Assembly: GCA_038049695.1 (NCBI GenBank)
Contig: CP142451.1
Span: 35,448,001-35,512,000, forward strand
Origin: Cinnamomum chago
Taxonomy: Eukaryota > Streptophyta > Magnoliopsida > Laurales > Lauraceae
Direction: 5' to 3'
Length of the DNA stretch: 64,000 nucleotides
Below are positions 46,881 through 59,100 of the stretch, in pieces. Made by a program: the position numbers and the translations under genes. Under the pieces are notes generated by a model. The model saw nothing but the letters and a program-made list of their open reading frames with translations, searched no databases and was not told the origin of the DNA. Each line of letters begins with the position of its first letter. Position 1 is the first letter of the stretch.

Positions 46881-47620
46881 TGTAAGTGCCTAAATCTTAC
46901 GGACTTGGTTAGGCGAGTATAAAACTCATAATATTAATGTTAAGCTTCTTTGGGAAGGATGGATTGCCTTAAGACCTGAAAGGGAAGGAGAAACAGAGAT
47001 CAGAGACCTTGGTTGTAGTCAGCCGAAGGTTCTCCGATGCCTGAGTTAGTGCTACCACTGAACAAAGGATGGAGAAAAAAGGCAAGTATGCTTGTATTGT
47101 GTAACATGGCGTACCTATTTGGGATCTTTATCCTTGTATATATATAGTGGAAGTTCCATCTGGAGCCCCCTTAGTGGGGGTAGGTGGAGATACTGTCCAG
47201 TCGGATCATGAGCTGACTTCTCGTATTAATGTGGATGTGACTGTCTGATAAGGATAAGCCCTTATCAATACTCGGCGCCCATCTTATTTATCAGTGCGTT
47301 CTACAACGTAGCCGTAGCTTTATGGGAGTACATCATGGTCTAGTGCTCATCTCTGTTGGTCGTACTGAACCGAAGATGATACCGAGACCAGATATGGATG
47401 CATCTTGGCACTATTGCCGAGGTGCCTTTTGCCGAGACCGAGGTAAGCCTAGCCAGTACTCTTACCGAAGCTAGCTCAAGCTCGGTGCTAGCTGACACTG
47501 TTGCCGAGCTGGATGTGTCTTGGCACTATTGCCAGACTTGGACACCGAGATCGAGATAAGCCAAGTCAATACTGTTACCGAGACTAGCTCAATCCTGCTA
47601 TTAGGGAAATGTCCCGCACA
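46881..47620 (-). repeat. 3' LTR of element 2
   Basis: 740 bp, TG to CA, starting tgtaagtgcctaaatcttac and ending gtcccgcaca. Polypurine tract (aggggcaat on the minus strand) adjoins at 47621. Confidence 0.9.
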
Positions 47621-47974
47621 ATTGCCCCTAGCTCGTGACCTCTTAGAGTTCTCCAACTCTTTGAGGTCGGGAGCTAAGTATTATGTCTGGAGAGTCTTGG
47701 GTATCAATTTGAACTTCGTCTCGGTGTCGGCTGATAACGTCTGATCTCTATCATCATGTCTATTCATCTGCTCGAGACAATTAATAGTACGTCGGTGTCG
47801 CTTCGTCTGCCCGAGATGATAAATATCGCGTCTGAATCATTATAGGAGATGAACTGGCAGTACCACGTCTCTTCATCTGGTTGGTCGTCTAACAAATTCG
47901 AAGCAATGCGTACAACACTTGAGGTGATGCCTCGGAGGCGTGCTTTTTGGAATCCGAAAGGGCGCCATTCCTTT

Positions 47975-47980
47975 TATAAA
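47975..47980 (+). promoter_or_regulatory. TATA box for the antisense gene of element 2
   Basis: TATAAA lies about 245 bp before the ATG at 48222 and about 350 bp inside the LTR edge. It is followed by a CT-rich leader, as in element 1. Confidence 0.5.
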
Positions 47981-48221
47981 CAGGGTTTTTCCTTCTTCAT
48001 TCTTCTACTTTGGCATTCATCAGAGAAAGTTTCTGCTGTAAGGGAGAAGAAGCCTTGCCGGAGTTCTGTCTTTAGCGAGTCTGAGTCTGTAGTTGTCTTT
48101 TTTCTTTCTGTGAGTCTTCTCCCTTATCTCATTCTTTTGCGCATCTTTATTTCTGTTAGGGTTTCTGCCTTTTGCTTTGAGTTTCTGCCCTCTGTCTTCC
48201 AGTTCTTCCATTCTTAGGAAA

Positions 48222-50419
48222 ATGGGAACCTATAGGCACTAGCTGGACACCCCTGAGGCCATGGCTGGGTTCAGGGAGATGTATGGGATCCCAGACAACG
48301 TCCAGACCAAACTAGACAACCCAAAGAACCCTTTCGAGGGTTATTCGTTCCGCGATGGCTAGATGCCATTCCCTTTGGTCTCAATAATTGAAGGAGGGGT
48401 TAAGTTCCCCATTCACCCTCTTCTTAGAGCTTGCTTGGCGACATGGCACCTTGGCCCCTGTCAGCTAATGCCCAACAGCTACAAAGTAATAATGGGTGCC
48501 GCCGAGCTCAATAAGATCTTGGGCATTAACTTCGGTGTCCATTACATTGAGGATGTATATGATGTTTGCAAGTCCATGGGAGATGGTCACTGCTACATCT
48601 CCGGGGGAAGCCAGAACTGGAGCCTTTTGTCTATGACTTGGCGGACTCAAACAGACATGCCGGGGACAATCGTCTGCTCGTCTCCAATAACTGGGAGTTC
48701 GGTGAGGCAGAGACCGAGGCGGAGAGGTCATATAGGATCCCTCGTCACTTCAGGGTTCCCCCAAGTAAATACTGACCTCCTTAGAGTGCTCTTGTTTTCT
48801 TTTCATGTTTCGCCGAGTTGACGCTCTTTTTTTTGTCGTGCAGAGGTCAGCCAGAGAAGGCAGGGGGCCAAGCGTGCTGGCTGGAAGAGAAACGACAGCT
48901 AACTGAAGGTCGTGCGAGACTACCAGGGTCATCACGGGCGAGCTGCTTGGGCCTTGCTTGGGTACGAGCCAAGGTACCATACATACATAAAGAGGAAGGG
49001 GCCCGTGCTTGCCCTGACCGACGTCGAACGCCAAAGAGCTTCAAGTGTTGAGGCATCCAAATCGCCCGCTGGCTCGGAGGCCACAGACCTGCTCTGAATC
49101 GTCGAAACCTACTCATCCCCTTCCAACCAAGAAGAAAAAAGGGGAGAGGATATGGAGCGACGTCGCCTTGCGTTGAAGGTCAGAGACCTGGGGGCTAAAC
49201 TTTTTGGAGGCCGAGCTCCTTCTTCCAAGCCTCCTGCTGCCGACCCCACTTATGCCCCTTCGGCCTCGGTAGTGCTGGAGCTCCTTCTTCTGTTGCTTCG
49301 GATGCAGTTTGGCAGCATTCTGCCGATATTGCAAAGGAGGGAGGTCGGGCGGAGAAGAGGCTCTGGTTCGCAGGCCAAGGCACAGGAGCTCGGAAGCGTC
49401 CTGCCGAAGAGGGGAGGGAAAGAGCTCCGAAGGAAAAGAGGCCTAGGGCCGAGGGTTCGGCGGAGCAGGGCTCCGGCCCAATCTCGGCTTGTCAGCCTAT
49501 GGGGCCGGCCCCGTGGAGGCTGAGCCTTCGATAGAGCCGGGAATGCCTCTTAACGTGGAGGACCGAATGGCCGGCAATGCTCCTGTCATTGTTACACTCT
49601 CCCAAGCTTGTGCCTTGCCACGCGATATGGAGAAGCACAGGAAGTTCGATGACATGGAGCTGATGCTCTCGTCGTTGCAGTCGGCTTTCTCGATGAGTCT
49701 ATTCTCCACAATTTTCACAAGTGCTTGATTTCGGTCATTCTCTCGCTAACACTTGTTTGTTCTACAGATTGTGCAGAAGGTCCAGGTGGTCATGGACAGA
49801 TCCCACAATGAGGCCTCCAATGTCGAAAAGTTGGAAGCAGAAAAGAAGAGACTATCGATGGCCTTGGAGGGGAGTAGCTAGAAGCTAAAAGAGGCGGAGG
49901 AGAAGAACAACAGCCAAGGAGCAGAGCTTGAGTTTGTACTCGCCGAAATCTATAAGCTGAAGGTTGAGACCATGAGCTGAAAGGCGCTGCTGAGGTCAAG
50001 GTGAAGAGGACACTCAAGCTTGAGGCCGAGCTGGCGAAACAGAATGCCGAGCTCGAACTAGCGCACAAGGAAAAGGCCGAACTCCAAACCTCAGTCCAAG
50101 CTGAAGTTGATGCAGCTTTCCAGGACAGGGTGGATGCGGCAACTAATATGAGGCCCAAGTCGAGAAGATAAGCTCGACTTTGTTTGAGCTTGGGTGTCGA
50201 GTTGCATTGAAAAAGGCAGGGATCCCCGATGATCACCTTATTTATCATAATCTGCCCAAGTTTTCGAGCTCCGAGCCTGAGCCGAGTTTTGCCCCCATTT
50301 CTGAGGCCGCTTCAGAGGCTATTTCGACTCCGCTACCAGAAGTTACTCCCCAAACTGCTGTGACTGAGCCCCTTGCGATCGATCCTCCCGAAGCCAATGC
50401 TGAGACCTCTGCTCCTTGA
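48222..50419 (+). pseudogene. Antisense gene of element 2 (putative gypsy-type transposon protein, PF04195-like)
   Basis: The ATG at 48222 opens MGTYRH, stopped at once (TAG). In-frame matches to element 1 resume with MPFPLVS, GVKFPIHPLLRACLATW, QLMPNSYKVIMGAAELNKILGINFGVHYIEDVYDVC. Intron 1 is 48765-48843 (GTAAAT to GTGCAG). GWKRND-type text then follows in broken frames. LNVEDRM and ALPRDMEKHRKFDDMELM lead to an acceptor at about 49768 (ttctacag). The coiled coil (EAEKKRLSMALEG; LEAELAKQNAELE) and the tail FELGCRVALKKAGIPDDH follow. Stops occur in the coiled coil. The parallel exon layout in the two copies shows the gene was inherited as an intron-bearing unit. Confidence 0.72.
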
Positions 50420-50589
50420 AGCTTTTTCTGATGTATTTCATTCTTTTTCTTTTGTAATGATGGGTATATGTAAAGAATTTTGTAATTTTTATATCAATCA
50501 ATGAATACAATTTCTTTCCCATACTTACTTTCAATCTTTCTTTTGAAAATTACATCCATGCATTTGACCTCTGTTCCATAACTAGGCCC
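50420..50589 (+). terminator. Probable polyadenylation region of the antisense gene, element 2
   Basis: ttgtaat (50452 and 50480) and aatcaatgaa (about 50497) follow the stop, like 6340-6392 in element 1. Confidence 0.35.
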
Positions 50590-51600
50590 TTAGCATAAAT
50601 GTTTGATTCTTTGACCAAGTAGTTGAGTTCGGTTCAGTAATCGGAATTGAGTAATCATTGGGCAAGTGAATTCGGTTCCACAACCAGAAGTGACTTAGCC
50701 TAATCGAAATCAGTTCAACAACCGGAATTCCACTTGTTCTTAAGTTCTGTAACTCAGGAAGTACTTGCACCCTTGATGATAAAAAACTTTAGTTGGTTCC
50801 GTAACCGAACTTAATTTTCAGAAGTAGCCATTGAGTTCTTTTAACCGGATGCTTCGCATAGTTGGTTCTGCAACCGAACTAGGAAAGCCGCCGAGTTCTG
50901 TAACTTGGTGCTTTTCAACTAGTTCAATAACCGAGATGAGATTTCCGCCGAGTTCCATAACTTGGCGTTTTGTATAGCTGGTTCCATAACCGAGCTGAAA
51001 CCACTGAGTTCTGTAACAAGGTGTTGTATAGCTGGTTCTGCAACCGAGTTGGATTCACCGAGTTCTGTAACAAGATGTTTTGTATAGCTGGTTCTGTAAT
51101 CGAACTGGAGCCACCGAGTTCCGTAACAAGGTATGCCTTAAACTGTTTTAAGGTCTTTCTTCACTTTTCTATTGCTCTGTAGCAGTAGGTAATTGTCGAG
51201 TTCCACAAGTTGGCGAGAAGTGGAGCTGTCGTGACTGATGTTGTCCGAGCCGTGGTTGGTGCTATCACCGAGGCCACTTCTTGAGCTGTCACGATTAAAG
51301 TTATATGTGATGTGGCTGTGCTATCACCGAGGCCACTGCTGAAGCTTTGTAAACCAAGGCTGGTGCTGCCACTGAGGCCACTGCCGAAGCTGTGTAGTCG
51401 AGGCTGGTGCTACCACCGAGGCCACTTCTGAAGCTGTCAGTCAAGGATGGTACTGCCACCGAGGCCACTTCTGAAGCTGTCAGTCGAGGTTGGTGCTGCC
51501 ACCAAGGCCACTTCTGAAGCTGTTACTCGAGGCTGGTGCTGCCACTGAGGCCACTTCTGAAGCTGTCATGATTAAAAAAGCCGAGCTGAGGCTGGTGCTG
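50590..51600 (+). repeat. Two adjoining minisatellites in element 2
   Basis: 50590-51135 repeats ggttctgtaaccgaactgg and gagttctgtaac-like blocks at roughly 30/60-bp spacing, about 15 times. 51290-51600 repeats gaggctggtgctgccaccga and ggccacttctgaagctgtca at about 43-60 bp, six or seven times. Neither resembles the 54-bp array at the same place in element 1. Confidence 0.85.
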
Positions 51601-51659
51601 TCACCAAGGCCGCAGTTGGAGCTTCTACCTAGCTGGTGCTATCATCGAGCTAAGACTTG

Positions 51660-51780
51660 AGGACGAACACTTTGTATGGCGAGTCAAGGAACTATTTCCA
51701 ATATTGTTGTTTTTCTGCATTGGCGACTTCGTCTTCAATTCGTTTCCCCCTAGTCTACTATCGAGCCAACTTTGTATAGT
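51660..51780 (-). pseudogene. Scrap of pol spacer
   Basis: gtcaaggaactatttccaa and ttccccctagtctactatcgag match the order of gtctcaaggaactgtttccaa and gccccctagtttggtatcgag at 9053-9135 in element 1. This is all that remains of pol. Confidence 0.6.
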
Positions 51781-51857
51781 AACAAGGGCCTTTGAATGGA
51801 TGTTCTGTAATAGCCATCATGCTTCCTTGACGAGCTCGGCCACATGTCCTTGGGGAG

Positions 51858-52726
51858 CTAGTTGGTAGTGCCTTCCGGCTCATCGACTGTGGCCACTAAG
51901 AGGAACGACAGTGAGTTGATCTTGCCGAGGAGCTTATACATTGGCTCCTGGAAGACCGTGTCGACAGCCTTGTAAGAGGCAATAGCTGACTTGGACTTCT
52001 TGTCGCTCCCTGAGATTGCTGCCGAGCTCAGTGGGGCTTCGTTTTGGTCCGCGTCCTGTTTTTTGGATGACTCTATGCACCTGGAACTTTTCCACAAAGG
52101 AGTTTCGGAGCTGCTACCAGCTCAAAATCGATCCTTCTGGGAGCACGTAGAACCACCTTAGGGGGAGGTTGCCAAAATTGGAAAAAAAAAACTCTGCAGT
52201 TTAGGCATCCAACGTTGCCCCACACTGACATCCGTTGGGTGAAATGTCGGAGGTGTGCTGCCGGGTCTGAGGTTCCGTCATAGAGGACGAACCTCGGGAA
52301 ACTGAAGTTATCAGGGAGGGAGAAGTCTTTTATCTCTTGAGAGAAGGGAGACACGCCTTTTGAGTTGGCGAATCAGCTTATCTTGTTCCTGGATGATAAG
52401 ATTTTGGGCCCTGATATCCATAAGGAACAGATCTTTGTCATTATCGTTGTACTCCACCTGGTGGAATGACGAGATCTGGCTTTAGCTAGAGTTTTGCCTC
52501 GTGGGGGAGGTTCCAACAGGGGAACACTCTGCTGGGGAGGAGCTGTTGGAAGGTTGTTTCGCCGGGGAGGTGCCGTCACCCCTTTCGACGATGAACCTGA
52601 CTGAGTAACGGGTCCCTCTACGCTTGCCCCACTAGACCTTCCTCTGGATCTACTCTGGTGGGGGACCACTGGTGGTAGTGACGGGGCTTTTGATCGTCCT
52701 TCGCCATTTCTGGTTTTTGGAGGCAT
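51858..52726 (-). pseudogene. gag remnants of element 2
   Basis: The start MPPKTRNGEG is at 52726. A Pro/Ser/Arg-rich N-terminus follows, then (after a break) SPFSQEIKDFSLPDNFSFPRFVLYDGTSDPAAHLRHFTQRMSVWG split across 52354-52190, the capsid-like domain also seen in element 1. 52097-51858 has a deleted tail (VFQEPMYKLLGKIN), which aligns to VIFKEPIYRLLNKIK in element 1. Deletions and frameshifts make it non-coding. Confidence 0.78.
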
Positions 52727-52757
52727 GGTTTTTTGTAAATGTGGTTTGATAATTTTT

Positions 52758-52775
52758 CCCACAAACAACGCCAAT
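52758..52775 (-). promoter_or_regulatory. Primer-binding site of element 2
   Basis: ttggcgttgtttgtggg on the minus strand directly follows the LTR, in the same place and form as in element 1. Confidence 0.6.
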
Positions 52776-53617
52776 TGTAAGTGCCTAAATCTTACAGACT
52801 TAGTTAGGTGAGTATAAAACTCGTAATATTGCTATTAAGCTTCTTTTGGAAGGATGGATTACCTTTAGACCTGAAAGGGAAGGAGAAACAGAGATCAGAG
52901 ACCCTGACTGCAGTCAGCCGAAGGCTCTCCGATGCCTGAGTTAGTGTTATCACTGAACAAAGGATAGAGAAAAAAGGCAAGTATGCTTGTATTGTGTAAC
53001 ATGGCGTGCCTGTTTGGGATCTTTACCCTTGTATATATATATATATATATATATAGTGGAAGTTCCATCTAGCGCTCCCTTAGTGGGGGTAAGTGGAGAT
53101 ACTGTCCAGTCGGATCATGAGCTAACTTCTCGTATTAATGTGGATGTGACTGTCTGATAAGGACAAGCCCTTATCAATACTCGGCGCCCATCTTATCTAT
53201 CAGTGCGTTCTGCAACGTAGTCGTAGCTTTATGGGAGTACAATCATGGTCTAGTACTCATCTCTGTTGGTCGTACCGAACTGATAATGATACCGAGACCA
53301 GATATGGACGTATCCTGGCACTGTTGCCGAGGTGCCTTTTGCCGAGACCGGGGTAAGCCTAGCCGGTACTCTTACCGAAGCTAGCTCAAGTTCGGTGCTA
53401 GCTGGCACTGTTGCCGAGGTGCCTTTTGCCGAGACTGAGGTAAGGCTAGCCGGTACTCTTACCGAAGCTAGCTCAAGCTCGATGCTAGTTGGCACTGTTG
53501 CTGAGCTGGATGTGTCTTGGCACTATTGCCGAACTTGGACACCGAGATCGAGATAAGCCAAGTCGGTATTGTTATCAAATCTAGCTCAATCCTGCTATTA
53601 GGGAAACGTCCCGCACA
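52776..53617 (-). repeat. 5' LTR of element 2, with 87-bp internal duplication
   Basis: 842 bp against 740 bp for the other LTR. The extra length is mainly an 87-bp tandem duplication (53317-53403 and 53404-53490, beginning ggcactgttgccgagg) and a (TA)n at 53034-53054. It ends gtcccgcaca. Confidence 0.9.
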
Positions 53618-53622
53618 GTTAG

Positions 53623-54152
53623 GTAAGGTAAAGTAAAGATGCATTTGTTTTAATAAGATAAAGTAATGTGAGATGAGAATTCATCAAATGGTAAAGTAAT
53701 CAATTTACGTGTCTTTCTTGAACTGAAATGAGAAGTCTGCAAATGCTGGGGTAATTATTTTACTTGTCTTTCATGAGGTAAACTTTTTCGTTTGATAATT
53801 TAAAAGTGAACTTTTCTTTTATAACTAAAACTTTACTTTCCATTTGTTGTGAGCAATCAAATATGATAAAGTTAAAACTATGGCTGCCAAAATAATTTTG
53901 CTCCATATTTTACTTGCAAAACAAAAATTGCGTGATACTCCATAGCCACATTTTATAAGGATTTTATGAACTCGACTCTATAAAATTCATTAGTAAATCT
54001 ATTTGTTCATGATCACTACCGTTTTTGTTTGTTTGTATAGAATACATTGGAATTGAATACATTTTATCTCTCTAACCAGCTGGCTACAACCAAGGTGATG
54101 CTTTCATGTCTTTGGCCTTGTCTCTAGTGCTGTCTATGTCCCAAACTAAAAC
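53623..54152. other. AT-rich spacer, no feature seen
   Basis: No open frame or known motif between element 2 and the LINE. Confidence 0.5.
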
Positions 54153-54399
54153 TGAAAATGGCCGGTAACTTTTTTTTATGAAGGTCAATTTGTATTAAAA
54201 GAAAAATGATAAAGGAGAATTAGGCAGGAATAGCCCCCATTATAAAATAAGGAAAGAAAAAATCATTATGCTAGAAAAAGAGAAAAACATAATACAGAGC
54301 AGGCAATAGAGAAATACTAATCAATTTGACCTAGAGTCTTCAAGATGGGGTGGGGAGGTAGAACCTGGCTGTCACCTGAGAGGGAGCTAACCATTCCCT

Positions 54400-54780
54400 T
54401 CAAACGGTCCTAGAGAAGAATTTTTGCTCTAACCAGATAGGGGGTCTTGCCTCTGAACTTTGACTCATTCCAAAGGAACCAAAGGACTGAGATGGCTTGG
54501 AAGAAAATGGCTGCTGCACTCTTCTTCCAGGGCCATCTGTGTCGTTGGCAATAGCAAACCAAATCTCAGAAGCAGAGAAAGGGAAAGAGGGAAGAGAGCC
54601 ATTGAGGATGAGAAGCCATTCCCAGAACTGGCACGCTAGACTACAATTGAAGAAGAGGTGGAGGTCGGATTCCTCGCTGTTGAAGCAGTTATTGCATCTG
54701 GACGCCATAGAGCTTCCTCTCCCTTTCGCCCAGGAGTCTGTCAGAGTTTTCCTATGGAGGAGGCACTATTAGAAACAGGC
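54400..54780 (-). pseudogene. LINE ORF2 C-terminal zinc domain (zf-RVT-like)
   Basis: RCNNCFNSEESDLHLFFNCSLACQFWEWLL is the C..C..H..C pattern of the zf-RVT domain at the end of plant L1 ORF2. A frameshift separates it from the text before 54710. Confidence 0.75.
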
Positions 54781-56175
54781 CAATCGAGGATAGAAGAACT
54801 TTTTCCAAATGAGGCCAGCCCATGGAACCTCCACTGCTGCAGACCTCAGAAGATTCCAAGCATACTTCAGGGAGAGGGAACCAGAGGAGTCTCCTTGCCA
54901 GGACAGAGTGTTTGGGACTTCACTGCCTCCTATGAGAATGTGGCTGGATGATTGATGAAGGAAGCCTATTGGCTCAGCTGGAAGGTGGTTAGGGATTAGC
55001 CAACAATTGTTCTATATGATGTCTGCTACTAGGTCCCTAACTGAAAATTGAAAGTCAGGAAATCTTGGAGCAATTGGGTCATGATCGATCCAATTATCAA
55101 ACCACAGGCTAATGGAATGCCCATTCCCCAGGATCCATTTGCTGTCTCTTTGGATAAGAACCTAAGCCTTTTTCCAAATATAGGAGCCTCCTTTTGGATT
55201 CCTTCCATCCCAGATAGAAGATCTTTTGAAGTACCTGGGTCTGAACCACTCAGCCCAGAGAGAGTCCGCTGTGGCAGCAGTCCAACCTAACTTCATCAGG
55301 CAAGCGTCATTGACCTCCTTTACCCTGCGCAAGCCAAGGCCTCCCTCAAATTTAGGTAAACAAACCGTTTCCAATCTGATGAAGTTACTGCACCTTTTCT
55401 CAGAGTTGGCAGACCATAGGAAATTTCTCATCAGCCTTTCCATTTGGAGGCCGGTTTTACTTGGGATAGGAATAACCAAGGAGATGTGAATGGAGATGGA
55501 AGATAGAACATGTTTAACCAGAATTAAATGCCCAGCAAAAGGGAGGCATTTTGTCTTCCACCTTGCCAGCCTACCTCTAATAGAATCCAGCATTTTGTTG
55601 AAAAACACATGTCTAGAACTGCCAAAGAAAAATGGAACTCCAAGGTAGGTAGATGGAAGGGAGGCTAGAGGGATGGGAAGGAGGGAAGACACCATGTGAG
55701 CTCTCCTTGTGTTGCATTTTCCCAAAAACATCTGGCACTTTTGAAGGTTGAAGCTCTGGCCCGAGGAAGCTTGATACTTTGAGAGGATACCTTTGATGCA
55801 GGACATACCTCTCTTATAAGCCTTCAAGAATAACAGGATATCATCTACATAAATCAAATGACAAGGAGTAGACTGCACTGGAGAAATTGGAACAATTTTC
55901 CTAGACTGGTGTCTAGAAACAAGAGAAGGGGAATACTGGACAGCCTTGTTGCCAAATTTTAGAGTTGATTTTGTAGGTGAAGTTGAGGAGGTTGATTGGG
56001 CAGAAGTCTGAAAAGGTCTCTTGGGACTGGATCTTGGGGATAGAGCAAGGAAATGGGAGTTTGTTTATCTCAATAATCTGCCTGATGAGAAGAAGTGAAT
56101 GAACGCCAAGATGACATCTTGACCAATAATGTTCTAACAACCTGTAAAAAACACTCATGAGAATCCATCTGGGCC
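54781..56175 (-). pseudogene. LINE ORF2 reverse transcriptase, C-terminal half
   Basis: It begins at the GPDGFS box split by the solo LTR (about 56170). Further on it has IYVDDILLFLKAY (about 55860, with the catalytic YVDD), SLPSTYLGVPFFFG, GRLARWKTKCLPFAGHLILVKHVLSS and FEGGLGLRRVKEVNDACLMKLGW, all in one 238-codon frame (55878-55162). Between 56158 and 55913 the frame shifts at least once. The part to 54781 has LGNGHSISLWFDNW, with stops. Confidence 0.85.
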
Positions 56176-59100
56176 TGTAAGGCCCCCGACCTTACTAGGT
56201 CAGTTGGGCCCAATAGTAGGCCTGTTAACCAGTTTATTTTGTAATTATTATAATTAATTATATTTTAGATATTTAAGTGAGTTTAGATCATGAGCGGGTT
56301 TCTTTTAGTGTTAGAATATTGCTCGCGGAGTTTCGTGCGATTTCGAGTTCGTTTGACTCTAGCAAGGGGGTAGTTTGCAATTTTGGGAAAATTGAGTGTT
56401 TTTTTCAAAAATTACGATCGTCGTGATTTTTGGGTTCGTTGGAAAGGTCTCGTCGCGCTGATCATTTTTGTCTCCAAGCTCGTCGCAATCTGATGATTAG
56501 AAACCCTTCAAGTGGTCCATTCCTTCACCAGACTCACTTAAGGGCAATTCAGTCATTTTCTCCCTTCCTCTCTTCTTCTTCATTAGAGATTAACCTGAAT
56601 CTCATTTCTGCAACGAACGAACTCTAGCAGCCCCTTCTTCTTCCTCTTCATCTTCTCAAGCCCAAAACTCCACCAAAAGAGATCATCCTTGAGGATCCGA
56701 ACCACACATCTTCATCCTCTCAATCTCCTCTTTCCTTTGTTCTTAGCTTGGTAAGCTTTTCTCACCGACACTTTTCCAATCATCCTCTTTTTTTTTTAGG
56801 TCTAGGTTTGATCTTGATCTTTTTCTTTCTTTCCTTCTCCTTTGCGTTTTAGGTTGTGTTTAAGTGGGCTGGATTCGTGGGTTTCGTGGTAGAAGGCTTC
56901 TCCTCCCATTTTCCCCAATTATCTTCTTCTTCTTGGTTGAGGCAAGTAGATATGCAGTTTATGATTGTAACATAAATGTATTGTCTTATTGATTGATATT
57001 GATCAAATGCTAGAATACCCAAATTCCAAGTTTGTTTTTGACATTTGATTTGGATTCATAACATGCTTGATTAGGTTTTTAGAATGGGATGGATTAATTC
57101 TTAATTGGTAGGTTTAGATGTCTTTTAATTGCTAGAATGGATGAATAATGATGTATGTGATGGATGGGGAGCATGGTGGCTCATTTTCTGCAGGCTTACC
57201 ACGGAAAGGCCTGAGGAGGAAGAGGGCAGAGAACCCATTTTCGGGGTTACAGGACATTGTCCGATCGACTGGACACTCTGTCCGATCAATCAGACACGGT
57301 TTTCGTCCCAGTTAACTAAGATAGATCTCAGTCCAATCGACCGGACGGTCTGTCCAATTGATTGGACAGAGCCACTAATTGAGAGTGGTTCAGTGCCGAT
57401 CGATCGGACTTTCTGTCCAATCGATCGGAGGGCAACTTTTTTACAGCAGTTGGCAACTTCGGACACTTGTGAATTTTATTCCGCTAGTTGGATTTATACA
57501 TGTAATATATCGTTGGAAAGCCCTTGAGATGTAGAATCCAGTGGTTCTAGTTTCATCATGATCAAAGATAAAAAGGTTTTTAAATACCCAGATTAATGAT
57601 CCAGCTCATGTTTACTTGGAAATGAGACTGTTAACCTAGGTTTGGGCCTTAGATGTTGAAAACCATGAACCTACTCTCACTTGACCATTAATGGGAATTG
57701 AAATCGAAGCACGTGGCTTGGTGTGCTTCGATGGGTTGTCTAGGTATTCGTGTATTACGCGTGGTGTAACCAAATGCATAGGGAATTGAATCGAACGATA
57801 CTTAACATGATTGTACACCGAGTGATTTTCTTAGAAGCATCGTTGATCCAATTTCCACATGTACTTCGTTAGGACATGTGGTGTACAGGGATGACACAAC
57901 TTGGATTGTAATTCGTCCTTGACTTGTGACTTGTATCCGTTGTTACTATTCCTTGTACACTCTCTTAGAATAAAACACTTAACTAATTATGAAACATAAA
58001 TCCTTGTAGAACGAGTTTATGGACCTAACTTAGAGTGTATCTTAGGAACCATGTGTCATGGATTTGATAAACATCACTGGCTAGCATGGAAGGGATTATC
58101 ATGTGGTTGACTTGTCATGTATTGTCTTGAATGAGATAATCCCTATGATCATGTCTTGTGCACTGAACTAGCCAGACTTGCTTGTCTTGGTTTTCCCTGT
58201 GTCAACACCACTTCATTATTATTGCATATCATGGCCAACTGCAGTTTGGGATTTTATTAATGGGTCGTCTACTCGGACATCAGGATGGGCAGTCGGCATA
58301 GGACAACGTCCATGGCGTTGAATAGCTGGGAGCGGGTTAGGACCGTGCTGCCATTCCCAGGACCGGGAGTTAGGATCCTCCTGGAGCCGGACTTTGGTAT
58401 CAGTAGTCTGGTTTGGATTGTTACTGATACCCCAGGAGGTGGCTAGGACATCCTCGGAGTCTCCCTCTTGATTCTTGCATTGCATTGCATGGATAGTGGT
58501 TATTGCTAGATGATGCTAGGATTCCTGTTATTGTTTATGGTGATTATTATTCATGCTTTATGCCTAGCATCGTTCCTTGTGTTCACTTGATTATTTCCTG
58601 TCATTATTATGATACTTGATGCATGCCATGTCATTTATACCTTACATATCTATTGCTCAACATGTCATTGACTCTATTCCTTGGTGTGCAGACACCTCAG
58701 GTGAGTACTAATATGAGGAGCAAGTAGGTGAGGAGATCCTAAAGGATCTCCAACCAGCAGAGGAGGGACGATAATGGCGTGCCGATGATGTAGAGTAGCA
58801 TCATCATTCCCAGCACGAGAGAGATTCATATGGGACACCACTAGATTTTTATTCATTCATTTATTATTTCTCGTTGGACCTCTCACTTTATTGACTTATA
58901 GTTCTTTAAAATGGTCTTGGATTTTGGGATGGTCATTGTAATAAATTAACTTCTTTATTTAGTTCTGTTTAATCCTTTTTGCAACTTTAATTAAATGAAG
59001 TTTATTATTCATTGTTTGATATTCCATATGCCTAGAGTTGTATGAGTTCCGCAATTATTGTATGACTTGAGGCTTGAAATATAATAACCTCACAGCGGAC

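Larger units (their letters stand above)
46881..53617 (-). mobile_element. Pol-deleted Tat-lineage element with antisense gene (element 2)
   Basis: Two LTRs (46881-47620 and 52776-53617) enclose, on the minus strand, primer site, gag fragments (52726-51858), a short scrap of the spacer between the RNase H domains (about 51770-51680), minisatellites (51600-50590) and the antisense gene (48222-50419, plus strand). RT, both RNase H domains and integrase are absent. Flanks attag (46876-46880) and gttag (53618-53622) differ at one base and fit a 5-bp duplication. It is a relative of element 1, as shown by shared LTR start, gag start, primer site, polypurine tract and antisense gene. Confidence 0.86.
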
